Shown here: positions 53,401-64,000 of the stretch, piece by piece | How the letters are laid out: every line of letters begins with the position of its first letter | How positions within the stretch are numbered: the stretch's first letter is position 1 | Made by a program: the position numbers and the translations under genes | Assembly (NCBI GenBank): GCA_030063045.1 | Contig: JAQSEB010000081.1 | Span: 124,001-188,000 of the forward strand | Source of the DNA: Pratylenchus scribneri | Lineage: Eukaryota > Nematoda > Chromadorea > Rhabditida > Pratylenchidae | Reading direction: 5' to 3' | DNA length: 64,000 bases | Notes under the pieces: generated by a model | The model's input: the letters and a program-made list of their open reading frames with translations, nothing else | What the model was told of the DNA's origin: nothing | The model's database searches: none

Positions 53401-56400
53401 TTTGCATAAAATATTCCTTGATTGACGCGCACAAACAAATAATATAAAAATTGAATTTAATTAAAATTCCAATAAAAATGGCATTTAATTGTGCTTTTCT
53501 GGCAACAATTTACACTCACGCCATTCAATTCCTCCATCAATCACTTTTTCTTGCTAATTAATTTTCAGTTTATTTGCAGAAATAAAATTAAGAAAATGAA
53601 ATACATTTTTGAGACACCGTAAAATTTTGCCATATTTGGCATTTTGTAATTTTCCCTTTCTCTCTTCTCCTTCTTATATTGCCTTTACCACTCTATTTAT
53701 CCTTGCCTATTATTATTATTTTGGATAATAATTAATTTACCCCCAAAAATTATTGAATTATCACTAAATTTTTACGTCAAATCAAAATAGACATTTTTAG
53801 AATTGAGAGCATTAATTTGGGCAAATTAGGCATTATTTTAAAATTTATCCTCCGAAATCGGATGTCTCAGATCTAATTTTAAGCCTAATTTTAAAATTTT
53901 AAAACTTCTAGGGCCAAATTATATGGCCGAATGTTTATTACAAATTTTTCGACATCAAAAAATGTAATTTTTTCGAAATTTTGGTCGAAAATTGGCATTT
54001 TTGAGCAAATAATTAGTCAAATTTGGTACCAATTAAATTTTCCCCATAGCTTTTATCCTAAACCAAATTATATATCTATAAACATTTTTTGTCACCAAAA
54101 ACCCATCAATAAGTTTCTATAATTTTCCTTCGTCAAAATTCGTTTTCACTTCTAGGGAAGCCCATCTCAAACTCTCAAATTCACTCAAATATTCCAAATT
54201 TCCAATTTTGGGTCCATTTTTTAGAAGGCGCCAATAATGAAATAAATATAAGTGCGTACCGGAGTTGGGAAGGGGAGGCGGGATATGGGGCGTAAAGCCG
54301 ACAATTATATTTTTTTTTGTTGGTCGACCGAGGCAAAGGCAAAACTTTCTAGTCATCAAAACTCTTTTTGGAATTCGAATAGGAGGCCAAAATTTTAAAT
54401 TGCCTATGTCAATGTCGAGAGTCGATGTCGATTATGATGATGACCCACCAAAATTGACTTTCCAACTATTCTATTAAAAAGATAATTGTCAATTTTATAA
54501 ATTTTATTCCATTTTTATCCAACTTTAAATTCCATAGAACTTCAAAAATACCAAATAAAAATTTTTCTTAAATAATGAAAAAAAAACAAATCAACTAATT
54601 AATAATTATTTTAAAAAATTTTTAGTATGAAATAAATTCTAGCCTTTTAATATTCGCATAATTCCAAAATGTTTATTAAATTCTATTTTGGCATCATTTC
54701 TGTCCATTTTTCATATTTCCAAATTGGGGGCCAATTTAAAATTGATGCCTCATCAAAATTGGCATTCCCTTCTATTATAATGTAATTGGCAATTTTTAGA
54801 AATTTTGCAGATTTTTTCCCGTTTTTATCCAACTTTAATTTTTTTAGAAATAATCAAAAAAATTTTAAAATTATTTTAAAAATAAATTAGATAATTTATA
54901 ATAAATATTTAAAAAATTTTTTAGTAGGATTAAATCCTTCGTAATCTTTAGTCAATATTCCATTAATTCAAAAAAATGCTTAATAATTTCTATTTTCAGC
55001 ATTACTTTGTCCATTTCTCATTTTTCCCATTTTTGGATTTTTCAAATAAATCACGCAATGTTTCCGGTCGCATTTTTCTTTTGCCACAAAAAAGGGGAAA
55101 AGTAGCAGTAAAAAACTATATAATAAAGGCATTAATTCATGAAATTCCCTTAAAAAATATTCAAAAAATTTTTTAATTAAAATTATAATTTTTTCTATTT
55201 TTAATTAAAATTATAATTTTTTTCCACATTTTTCTCCGAAAATATTGCAACAACAAAATATAATTGGCTTTACCAGGAATTCGGAAATAAAATTGCGCAT
55301 TCCATGCAAATGCAAAGCCAAACAAAGAAGGAAATAAATATATTTGAGCGAATTTAGCCAATATGAGCGTGAGAAAAGCTTTATTTTTGCATTTTAATAA
55401 TTCTTTTAGGAATTCACGAAACAATACAATATATAAAAAATTTTTACATTTGATCAATTTTTAATTTCATTTTTTGGATAGTAATAAAAATACAAAAATA
55501 AAATTTTAAATATTTTAATTTTTTATGATTATATATTTAATTTTTATTATTATTTTTTTTATTTTAGAATTTTAACATTTTTATAAAATTCTTTTGGGAA
55601 TTCGTGAAAAATTACATAAAAAATTTATTTTTAAATTTCTTTTTTAGAAAGCACATAAACATAATATTTTATAATATTTTTATATTTATATTTATATTTA
55701 TTTTTATTTTTAAATATTTTTTTTTATTTTTTAAAACCAATATTATTTTATTTTCGAATTTTATATTCTTTATTTTTAATAATTTTATTTTAAATATTTT
55801 GATTATGATTATTTTATTAATTTTTGATTATTCCATTTAAAAAATTAAATTATTAAATTTTATTAGTTGATTAAAAGTAATTTTATTAATTCAGATTAAA
55901 TTATTAAAATGTCACATTTCCGTCACAAATCCCTCGAGGAAAATACAAAAAAGTTTTTATAAACAGAGAAAGAACGAAATAAATTGACACCACCTAACTT
56001 AAAACAATTCACCTCCTCTCCCTCAAAAAATCTTATTTTTGGCAATGCCTTGTGCCAATGCCAACCGCCGATTGGCTAATTTAATAAAGTGAAAGAGGCC
56101 AAAGGCATATTTGGCACTATTTTCCCCTTTGCCATTCCATTGGACCCTTCCCTCTTTCATTCTTCATTCGTTTCGGGGGTTTTGGTTCGGATGAATTCAT
56201 TGGACCCGATGAGACATATTTTGAATGGAAAAAGCCAAAGGCCATTGCCGAACTTCTCCTTCCATCCAATTCCTCTTACCAAAAAAGCCAAATTTGGCAA
56301 CCTCCAAACAATAAAATTTCATCATTTTTTTTATATTTAATTATCCCTTTAATTGATGTCGCAAATTTATAAATTAATTTTATTCACGCTATTCCATTCA

Positions 56401-56512
56401 TATTAATTTATCCATTTTTTGGCAATGATATTTAAAAATTTCCAGAATAAATAAATTTCCATTCTCCCCATTTTTATTCCTCGCAAAAAACTTCCTATAA
56501 TATCTATAAAAT
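47444..56512. other. Nine-kilobase gene-poor, strongly AT-rich region
   Basis: Scanning both strands gave no gene with convincing exon structure. Small frames at 47956-48264 (minus) and 48657-48914 (plus) have biased composition and no known family. A tandem duplication lies at 48985-49345. Somewhat less AT-rich segments near 50580-50830, 52330-52560 and 52870-53090 could be regulatory. The region ends at the class A GPCR start. Confidence 0.45.
48985..49345. repeat. Imperfect tandem duplication of about 180 bases
   Basis: Copies at about 48985-49165 and 49166-49345 share the order TCATTAGGCAA, ATAAAGTTAAA, TTTAGCA, AAAATGGCAGAT, CTTTTCAAAAT and CATAGAAAATAA. Not coding. Confidence 0.75.
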
Positions 56513-59500
56513 ATGGACTGGACTGCATGTACATTGACTACCCGTGGAACGCAATTATGCCCTGGGGGCGATGAATATTTCATCCGAAATGTTTATCCAC
56601 CAATTCAGGTGCTAAAATAAATAAAATTATTTTTATTTTGCAATTTTTTAAAGGAACTTCAACCTCGGGTTCTCGCTGTTGTCATTATTTTCACGCTTTG
56701 CTTAATTGTTGGCGTTTGTGGCAACGGTTAATCCAATTAAAAACATAACTTTATTTTATTTTAATTTAATTTATAAAAATATTTTTAAATTTAATTTTTT
56801 TTATTCATATTTTTTATTAAAAAATTCGATTAATTTAAATAAAGTCAAAACTTTTTAATGATAATTTAAAATAAAATTATGTTTTAATGGATTTTAAAAA
56901 ATTATAAAAAAATAAATTTAAGCAATAAAATTATTATTAATAAATATAATTATTAATTATTACCATGAAAAAATAATTGGGCTCAGCCGTGGATCGAACA
57001 CGGGACCTCTTGCACCCTAAGCAAGAATCATACCACTAGACCACTGAGCCGCTGTATAATCGCTTCACAAGAATAAATATAAGGAAGGGAACTTTATTCT
57101 CGTTTGGATTTATAAAAAGGGGAAATTTATTAGATGTTGCGAGAAAATAAAGCGCACTGCGCAAAATGATAGAAATAAAATGAAGAAGTGAATATAAGAA
57201 ATAATCAGCAATTAATCTCCTACTGATTGATTAGAAAAGCATTCACGAAAAATATTTATCCTTTTCCTTTCTCTGCTCTATTTTTTTCTTTTGAGGGCAT
57301 TTTTAAGGGAACAAAATTTGGATTATATATTATCTAATTTAGCTTTAAAAAAATAAAACGTAGTCAAAATTCCAATTTTAATTGAGAAACCGATCTTTTT
57401 GATTTCCATTTCTTTCAATATTGTCAGCCTATTTATATTTATTATGCGATTTAAATTTACCTGCAAATTTTTCAATGCAATCAATCTTCTAATTAGTCTT
57501 AATTTTGACTATAAAAATTACCTAATCAAGATTTCCAACTAAATTCTTTGTTAAAATTTAATAGGAAATAAATTATGATAATAAAACTTTAAAAGGCTTG
57601 ATCGCCATTATTCAATTAAATTCAAATTTTTATTAAAGTAATTTTTTTTATCAATTTTCACTAAAAATTTTAATATTTTAATTTTAAAATAATTTAATAT
57701 GCATTTTTTAGCCTCTGTTCTCACATTGATCTATGGCATTGTGAAGGGGAGTCAGCCATCTTCAACCGCCTCTCGTCTTCCAAATGTGCAAAGAAGCACG
57801 GACAACACAATTCTTTATATTGCTGTGAGCAATTTTTAAAATATTTAATTAAATTTTTGAATTTTGAATAAATTTTTTAGACTTTTAATTAATTTTTAAT
57901 CAACCAATTTTAAAAATATTTTTTATTTATTTCCCATTTTTATTTCTTTAGGCACTTTGTGTCGTCGATTTTCTCATGTCATTGTCATTGCCTCCAGCAA
58001 TTTTGGTTCGTAAATTTATAAAATTTAAAATAATTTAATTCAAATTTCAAAATAAAAATAAAATTTTTTTAAAATTTCAGGATAGTATAATCGGCTTTTG
58101 GATGTTTGGAACACCGATTTGCAAATTGTAAGTAATAAATAATTAAATATTTTATATTAAAATTTAATATTAATTTTCCAAAAAGGCATCATATCTGCGG
58201 TTCTGTTGGTCGAATTGTGTCCACTTTTTTGATCACGGCAATGTCCTTCGATCGTTGGGTGGCCGTTTGCCATCCATATAAGCGCAAATTCCGTTCTCGC
58301 AAATTTGTTCTATGCACAATTTTGGGTGGGTAAAAATATTTTTATAAATAATTATTTAAAATAAATGTTTTTACGAAATTTATTTCTTACAATTAAATAT
58401 GTAAAATCAACAAAAATTTAAAAATTTTAATTAATTTTTTTAAAAATTATTCAGCTCTTTGGACACTGGCTTTCCTCTTACTGTTGCCAATGCTTACATA
58501 TGCAAGGGCCAATGAAATTTTAGTCAGAAATTTAATTAATTATTAATTAAAATGAATTTTATATCAAATTCAGCTTCATCAATTGCGACAGCTTGATCAA
58601 AAATTGGGCATCGTCAACATCACAAGGGTTCGAGTCTACAAGTGAGTTCTTTTGGTCTTAATTTATTATAATTAATCTTTTTTAAATTATTTATATTATT
58701 TTTAAATATTATTTTAAATTTTATTTTTATTCAAGATGTTCTGACATGCTGCCACCCCTTGTATTTTATTGGTAAATTTTTTAAATTAAAATCTAATAAA
58801 TATTAAATAAATTATTATCAATTCTTAAATTAAAAAAATATTTAATTTAAATTATTTTTTGCAGGTTTACATCCAGCACATTTTTTCTTGGCTATTTGGT
58901 TCCACTCGTTTTGATTGTCTATTTTAATTCTCGACTCATTCGAAAATTGTACCGACATACAAAGTAATTATTTAAATTATTTATTTTTAATTTTAAAATA
59001 ATTTTTAATAAGCAAATTTTTAAAATTATTTTTGCAGACAATTACGAAGTGGAATCCCTTTGCGCCGAATAACAATTTACACAATTCTGATTGCTGTCCT
59101 CTATTTTATTTGCTGGACACCTTATTGGTAAGGAATTGGCATAAAATTTTTATTAAATTGATTAAAAAATTAATTTAATTATTTTTCCAATTTTTTAAAG
59201 GTGTTCAGTCCTTTATGCCATTTGGATGAGTGTTTTTGCGGACGATGGCCGGTCGGAATCCACCTCCGATTTGTTGCTTTTCATTATTTATTGTGTCCAT
59301 TTACTTCCCTATTTGGGCTCCGCCACAAATTGGATTCTTTATGGGTTAATTCTATAAATATTTTTAATTAATTAATTTATTTATTCCACCATAGTTTACT
59401 GAACACCCAACTTCAAATGCGCCAACATGAGCCCACAACAACAACATTGACAACGAATATTCAGCCGGACGATAATTCAACAATGCTAAAGGCAAATGGG

Positions 59501-60369
59501 AATGGCACAATTGGAGGAGGTGAATTTATAATTACCGTATTTATTCTTTTAGAAGCCTCAGGGCTTATAAATTTTAGGTAGCCTCTAAAGAGGGCTTCTA
59601 GTAGAATTAATACTGTATAATATTCGAAAGGAAAAATTTTAATATAAAATTTTTAAATTTGAATAAAACGAAAAATTTTTAATTCTCATTTTTTTTCGTT
59701 ATAAAATTATCAAAAATACTGACAAAAAATTTATTCTGGCCAAATTTGGCTAGGTCATATTCATGTTTGGCCAAAAAAAATTTTTAAAACATATAATTTT
59801 TGAAAATTGGTGGGTAACAAATTCTAAAAATTTTACCCTTATTTATAGGCCCACATCACCATCAACAAACATTGCTTAACCATTGGACCCATTCGGGTGC
59901 CCCAAATGGGCATATGACCATTGCGAATGCGATGAAGAGGAAATCAATGGGAAGCAAAGAGGAATTTAATAGGTATTCTGGTAAAAATTTTTAAAAATAT
60001 TTTTACAAAAATTAATGATAAAAAATTAAAATAATTTTAAAAATATTAATTTTAAAATTATCAAATTTTAGAACAATTTTCGGCAACAGTAACAACACGC
60101 TTCAATTGAGGAACAGTTTTAGCAACATAATTACCCAAAATATTACCAAAAATGAGGACTCAAAAACAATTCCAAATGGGAATGAATGCGTGAAAGTGTC
60201 AATGAATTATGATTGCCAAAAGCAACATTGCGATAACAATAAGAGGCAATCTCATTTGGAATCACTTTTTACATCGGCAAAAAGTGAAGAATTTGATGAT
60301 TCGACGGCGATGATTCAAATGGGAAGTGATGAAGAAGATGAGGAGGATGAAGGCGATCAACAACTTTGA
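56513..60369 (+). CDS. Class A neuropeptide-type GPCR, 524 aa
   Basis: Rhodopsin-family receptor with fifteen exons: 56513-56608, 56654-56726, 57712-57824, 57952-58005, 58081-58127, 58186-58325, 58455-58522, 58574-58641, 58736-58771, 58865-58963, 59038-59127, 59201-59344, 59395-59519, 59849-59972, 60072-60369; 1575 bases, all phases consistent. Class A landmarks: TM1 GVCGN, TM2 ALCVVDFLMSLSLPPA, a cysteine before TM3 (TPICKL), TM3 end SFDRWVAVCHPYK, TM6 FICWTPYW and TM7 LPYLGSATNWILYG. The overall look is of the somatostatin/allatostatin-C/opioid-like group; exact orthology is not settled. The C-tail is long, with basic, histidine-rich and finally acidic (DEEDEEDEGDQQ) stretches. A gene-poor tract of about 9 kb lies upstream and may contain control elements. 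The start codon leaves a 32-residue first exon with two cysteines and no signal peptide. Confidence 0.88.
56979..57050 (-). tRNA. tRNA-Pro (AGG)
   Basis: A 72-base cloverleaf on the minus strand. Acceptor arms GGCTCAG and CTGAGCC pair fully, with discriminator C. Anticodon stem CTTGC/GCAAG encloses loop TTAGGGT, anticodon AGG. The T arm holds GTTCGATCC. It sits inside intron 2 of the class A GPCR gene, antisense to it. Confidence 0.95.
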
Positions 60370-61667
60370 GGCAAATTATTTAATTATTTAAAAGATTAAT
60401 TTTAATTTTGTGTTAAAATTAATTTAGACTTTATTCAAATTTTTTTGTCAAAAATCAACAATATTTTTGGCCATTTAATTTTGCCATAACAAAATATTAA
60501 TTTAATTTGGTGCTAATTAGGACGCATTGCATTTAAAATAAGTTCGATTTAACCTCATTTTATGGCCTCAAAAATATCTTTTTTCACAAGGAAAAACTTA
60601 TGATAAAATTAAATGATTTATTTATGGATAAATTTAAATTTTATTTCTAATAGGTATTAAATTTAATAATCATTAATCAGACCTAGTATTTATTAATTTT
60701 TGTCCCTATTTCAGTACGTATTTTTGTTGCATTTTGCGAAGCGGGTGAGATGTGATTTTTAAGATGGATGGTATTGAATTGATGGAAATAAAAGAATAAA
60801 ATTATTCGATATTCTAAAACAATAATAATAAGTATTGTAAAATGATGTTGTACATTTAAATTTATAATTTATGCAAAGAAATATAATTTTTGCAATCGAA
60901 TTTAATTTTTTTTAAACCGGTTTTAGACTCCACAATCCTTATACCATTTTGTAGATCTCATCAAGATCAAGATGCATCGAAACGTATATAATTTGTAATG
61001 GTTTGGCCCAAAATTAAAGAGTTTAAAACTAAAACCCGAAAATAGGGTTTATGACAAATTATACACCACTCTCTATGCGTCTTGATGATGATGAGATGTA
61101 CAAAATGGTATAAGGATTGTGGAGTCTAAAACCAGTTTTGATTTAATAAAAGTCAAAAACTGTTTTGGTGGTAAAAAAAGCATTTTTGGTGACATTTAGA
61201 GAAATTTTGATGGTAAAAAATATTTTCCAAAAATCATCCGTTAAATGAATATATTATAAAATATTATTACAATTTTAATTATAAAAAAAGACAATTGTTG
61301 AAAAATTGTTCAAAGCAAATTCATTGAGACACTGACAAACAAGAAGAAAATGCCTGAGAAATTTGCCTCATGCTATAAATAGCTCTAATAATTTGCAAAT
61401 CATGCAACAAAATTTCTCAAAAACGAATTTACTTCAAATTCCTTAAATGTTATTACGGCCTCATTTTTAGGCTTTAATGAGGCTTGGTACGTTTCCAAAA
61501 ATGTCATGCCAACATTTACTCTTTGATTTCCAAAATTACTGGGTTTTTGAAAAAAATAAGTTTATAAACTTGGAAAATTATTGATGGAAAATTAATCAAC
61601 AAAAAGTAACATACTAAAATAAAAAAAATAACAATTGAGTGGGAATGATTGGACAAAATAAAATAAT
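60370..61667. other. Intergenic region between convergent genes, with a MITE
   Basis: The class A GPCR (plus) and the duplicated-module gene (minus) converge here. A MITE family A copy lies at about 60905-61200 (AAACCGGTTTTAGACTCC; TTGTAGATCTCATCAAGATC; inverted right side GGATTGTGGAGTCTAAAACC). Nothing else identified. Confidence 0.5.
60905..61200. repeat. MITE family A copy
   Basis: Both inverted arms are present, including the outer GGTTTTAGACTCCACAATCC / GGATTGTGGAGTCTAAAACC pair and the GTATATAATTTG core. A short internal duplication (ATCAAGATCAAGAT) marks this copy. Confidence 0.8.
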
Positions 61668-63795
61668 CTATTCATTTGTTTTTCCATTCGATTTTTCATA
61701 ATCATCTAACATTTCGGTCATTTTTTCCTTCATCCAATTGAACATGTTGATTGGAATTGGCTCATGCAATTTCCTTGATTTATGCCTTTTGTTAGCCTCG
61801 GTTGTTATCGTTTTGAGTCGAAAATACAAATTTTGATTTTTGCATGAATATATTTCCATTTTATAGTCATAAACAAGGCCTTTGACAATTTGTTGACAAA
61901 TCATCGATGACTAAAAATGGTTTGATTTAAAAGTGCTAATTTAAAATCAATTGATTTATTTCATATTTTTAATACCTCTTTTTCTGGAAAAAAGTAGTAC
62001 ATAGAAAAATTTTAAATTTTTCGTATTTCGTCCCCATTGAGGAAGGAAAATTTTTCACTTTTTCCATCATATCATAATCATAGCTTATTTCCTTTATGTT
62101 TCTCTGTTTCTGTCATTAAAATTTATAAATATTCATTTGCAATTTTTTGAAAAATTTTAAGTATTTTGTAAAATAATTTATTGCATTTCGGTGCTCACCT
62201 TATTTTCTCCGAGAGGGTGGGGCGCTTTTCCTGCAGTTCATTGGACATTGTTCGCATTGCATCGAGAAAGGGATATGCATATGCATCCTCAGGCACCAGT
62301 ATTTTTGAAAAATTTAAGTAATCAGGAATGCCACCTTCCCTAGCAAATCTCTGGAAAAATATTGTTTTAATAATAATAAATTTATTTTTAAATAAATTTC
62401 TTTATATTATGCATCCAATTCTATCTGTTATTAAAAATTTTTAAAAACCAAGGTGACCCATTGACTAAACCGAAAATACAGCATGGGCTTCCAAAAATGC
62501 GCCAAAAATTTGTCAAAAAAACATCAAAAATGCGCTTTTTTAAATGCTTAAATTTTAATATAAAATTCATTTAAAAAAATTTTTCTGTATATTTTTCCAT
62601 TGTTCTCACTTTTTTGAGCAATCGAGATAATAAAAATGGCTAGGCAACGAAAAATTTTAACCAAAGATAGCCGTGCAGCGTTAAAAAATATCACCCAATA
62701 AGGGGAAAATTTACCTATTTTTATGTAAAATTATCGAAATTTTTAAAATGTTGCAAAAGTAAAAAAAATGCAAAAGAGGGTCGAAAATGCGGCCAATGAC
62801 GCATTTGTGGTAATTGAGTCTCCCTGTTAAAAACTGATATTACAGACCTGTACAATGTGAATGAATTTTTTGCCACTTCTGCCTTGGTGAAACTCAATTT
62901 TCATTATCCTGTCTTGCGATTCACCCTCCACCCTATAGTGTTCTATTTCAAGTTGAATAAGTTTTTCACTGATTTTATTGTCCCTTTCTTTGTAAGCAAT
63001 TGGCTCATTTTTATTAACTGAAAAATAATCAATGGTAGTCATTTTCCATATGTTCCAATCTTTCATACCCTCTTTAAATTCCAATGGTTCGACTTGACAA
63101 GAATTTTGTTCTTGTTGATTTGAAGAACTAAAATATGCATATCGTAATTTATTAGTTTACATGATTAGAATAGTTTATAATGATTATAGACTGAACTTTT
63201 TTAGCAAATTAAGAAATAAGATTTCAGATTTCGAAAAAGATTTTATGCTACATATTTTTTTAAGATTTCAAAATATTTCATTCATTCATACCTTTTCAAT
63301 AATTCGCCCAATTGCGCCTTTAACCAATCGAATACGTACAATGGAATTGGCCCATATAATTTCCTTGATTTAAGTGATTTGTTTACTTCCATTGTCATTG
63401 TTTGAAGTCTAAATTCCAATTGTTTGGATATATGTGAAATGAAGATTTTCATTTTATAATCATAGTGAAGGCCACGCAGGTTTTGTTGACAAATCTCCAA
63501 ATCATTTTCATTTCTTCGATCCTATTTACAAAAATTTTCATATTCCGATAGTTTATCAAAATAAAATGATGATATCATTTCTGAATAAAAGAGAACACTT
63601 AAATATCGAGCTTACATCTTTCGCAATGATCTCATTTGAAATTTGAAGTACAGCGGATTTCTTCTCCATATCAGTAGATAATGTGTGCATTGCGTCGAGC
63701 AGGGGAAAAGCTATTTTCAAAGGAATAGGTGGAAAAGGAACGATAAGGCTATTGTCTTCTTCAATATTCGTTGATTCCAATTGTTTGTCGAATTC
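61668..63795 (-). CDS. Unknown protein with internal duplication, 5' end beyond the window
   Basis: Exons (minus): 63795-63616, 63521-63292, 63127-62848, 62350-62199, 62101-61976, 61910-61668. The first half contains PLLDAMHTLSTDMEKKS and then ICQQNLRGLHYDYKMKIF with SLKSRKLYGPIPLYVFDW. The second half repeats the pattern as PFLDAMRTMSNELQEK and ICQQIVKGLVYDYKMEIY with RHKSRKLHEPIPINMFNW, and ends at the TAG at 61668. So a module of about 130 residues was duplicated. The middle exon (63127-62848) is charged and not obviously duplicated. In exon 62101-61976 the frame is recovered only if a T5 run near 61999-62003 is read as T6. The family is not recognised; sequence is charged with no membrane segments. 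The 5' end was not found: the first modelled exon begins with an acceptor and only a short repeat array lies upstream before the window ends. Confidence 0.65.
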
Positions 63796-63877
63796 CTGTA
63801 AATTAATTTGTTTTTTCCTGGTGAATTAGATCTGAGGAGAAATTTGTAACTAAACTTATACTAACATAATTGATTGA

Positions 63878-64000
63878 TTCCAATCGAAAACACATTTACA
63901 AAAAACAGATTTACAATCGAAAACACATTTACAATCGAAAACACATTTACAATCGAAAACACATATACAATTGAAAACAGATTTACAATCTAAAACACAT
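63878..64000. repeat. 18-bp tandem repeat running off the right edge
   Basis: Units ACAATCGAAAACACATTT and variants with ACAGATTT, six or more copies, continue to the last base of the window. The unit shares the ACAATCG word with the lig-4 satellite but is otherwise different. Confidence 0.85.

Noticed and set aside
55173..55840. Frames composed almost wholly of Phe, Ile, Asn, Lys and Leu
   Set aside because: Composition is what AT-only DNA gives by chance. No splice structure or family match.

Overview
The window is a eukaryotic, AT-rich chromosomal segment from a nematode. Most genes are broken by many short GT-AG introns, often bounded by runs of T, and one gene belongs to the nematode-specific srsx chemoreceptor family. 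Several saposin-like exons, a FLYWCH/MULE gene and a standalone SPRY protein also fit Nematoda. The base composition and a single SPRY protein are compatible with a plant-parasitic tylenchine such as a root-knot nematode. That species-level placement is inference, not something the sequence proves.

All gene models were spliced by hand from frame, splice sites and family motifs. Almost every model closes to an exact multiple of three. Layout, left to right: two same-strand saposin genes (81-5558, minus); a repeat-rich stretch; a probably secreted, kinase-dead kinase-like gene (9041-12041, plus); a 16-exon DNA ligase IV gene (12345-18180, minus) carrying a 1.2 kb satellite in one intron; a divergently transcribed DDX5/DDX17-type DEAD-box helicase (18949-23577, plus); a four-TM LAPTM-like gene (24933-26211, plus); a 24-bp satellite; a FLYWCH+MULE transposase-derived gene (27845-29320, minus); an unrecognised charged-protein exon (31311-31837, plus); an ANKLE1/LEM-3-type GIY-YIG nuclease gene without ankyrin or LEM domains (33159-36868, minus); an srsx GPCR (37428-39677, minus); a SPRY protein (40846-42245, minus); bub-3 (44039-47443, plus); a 9 kb gene-poor tract; a neuropeptide-type GPCR (56513-60369, plus); and an internally duplicated unknown gene cut by the right edge (61668-63795, minus). 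Three tRNAs are present: Gly-TCC, Gln-CTG and Pro-AGG.

The intergenic and intronic DNA is dominated by inverted-repeat elements. They include a roughly 300-390 bp MITE family with at least eight copies, a two-copy GGTACTA-ended family with a GAT-rich core, a hAT relic with a perfect 8-bp target duplication, and fold-back islands each built from a different short GC-rich word. Introns 4 and 6 of bub-3 hold inverted copies of one repeat around exons 5-6, an arrangement that could promote back-splicing.

Two conserved genes (lig-4 once, bub-3 twice) are interrupted only by single-base length differences in homopolymer runs, and two less certain genes show the same signature. Base-calling or assembly error is the simplest explanation, and it should be excluded before any of these is called a pseudogene. 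The genes are not functionally clustered. Ligase IV (end joining), the GIY-YIG nuclease and BUB-3 share a genome-maintenance theme, but nothing in the layout suggests co-regulation beyond the head-to-head lig-4/helicase pair and the tandem saposin genes.
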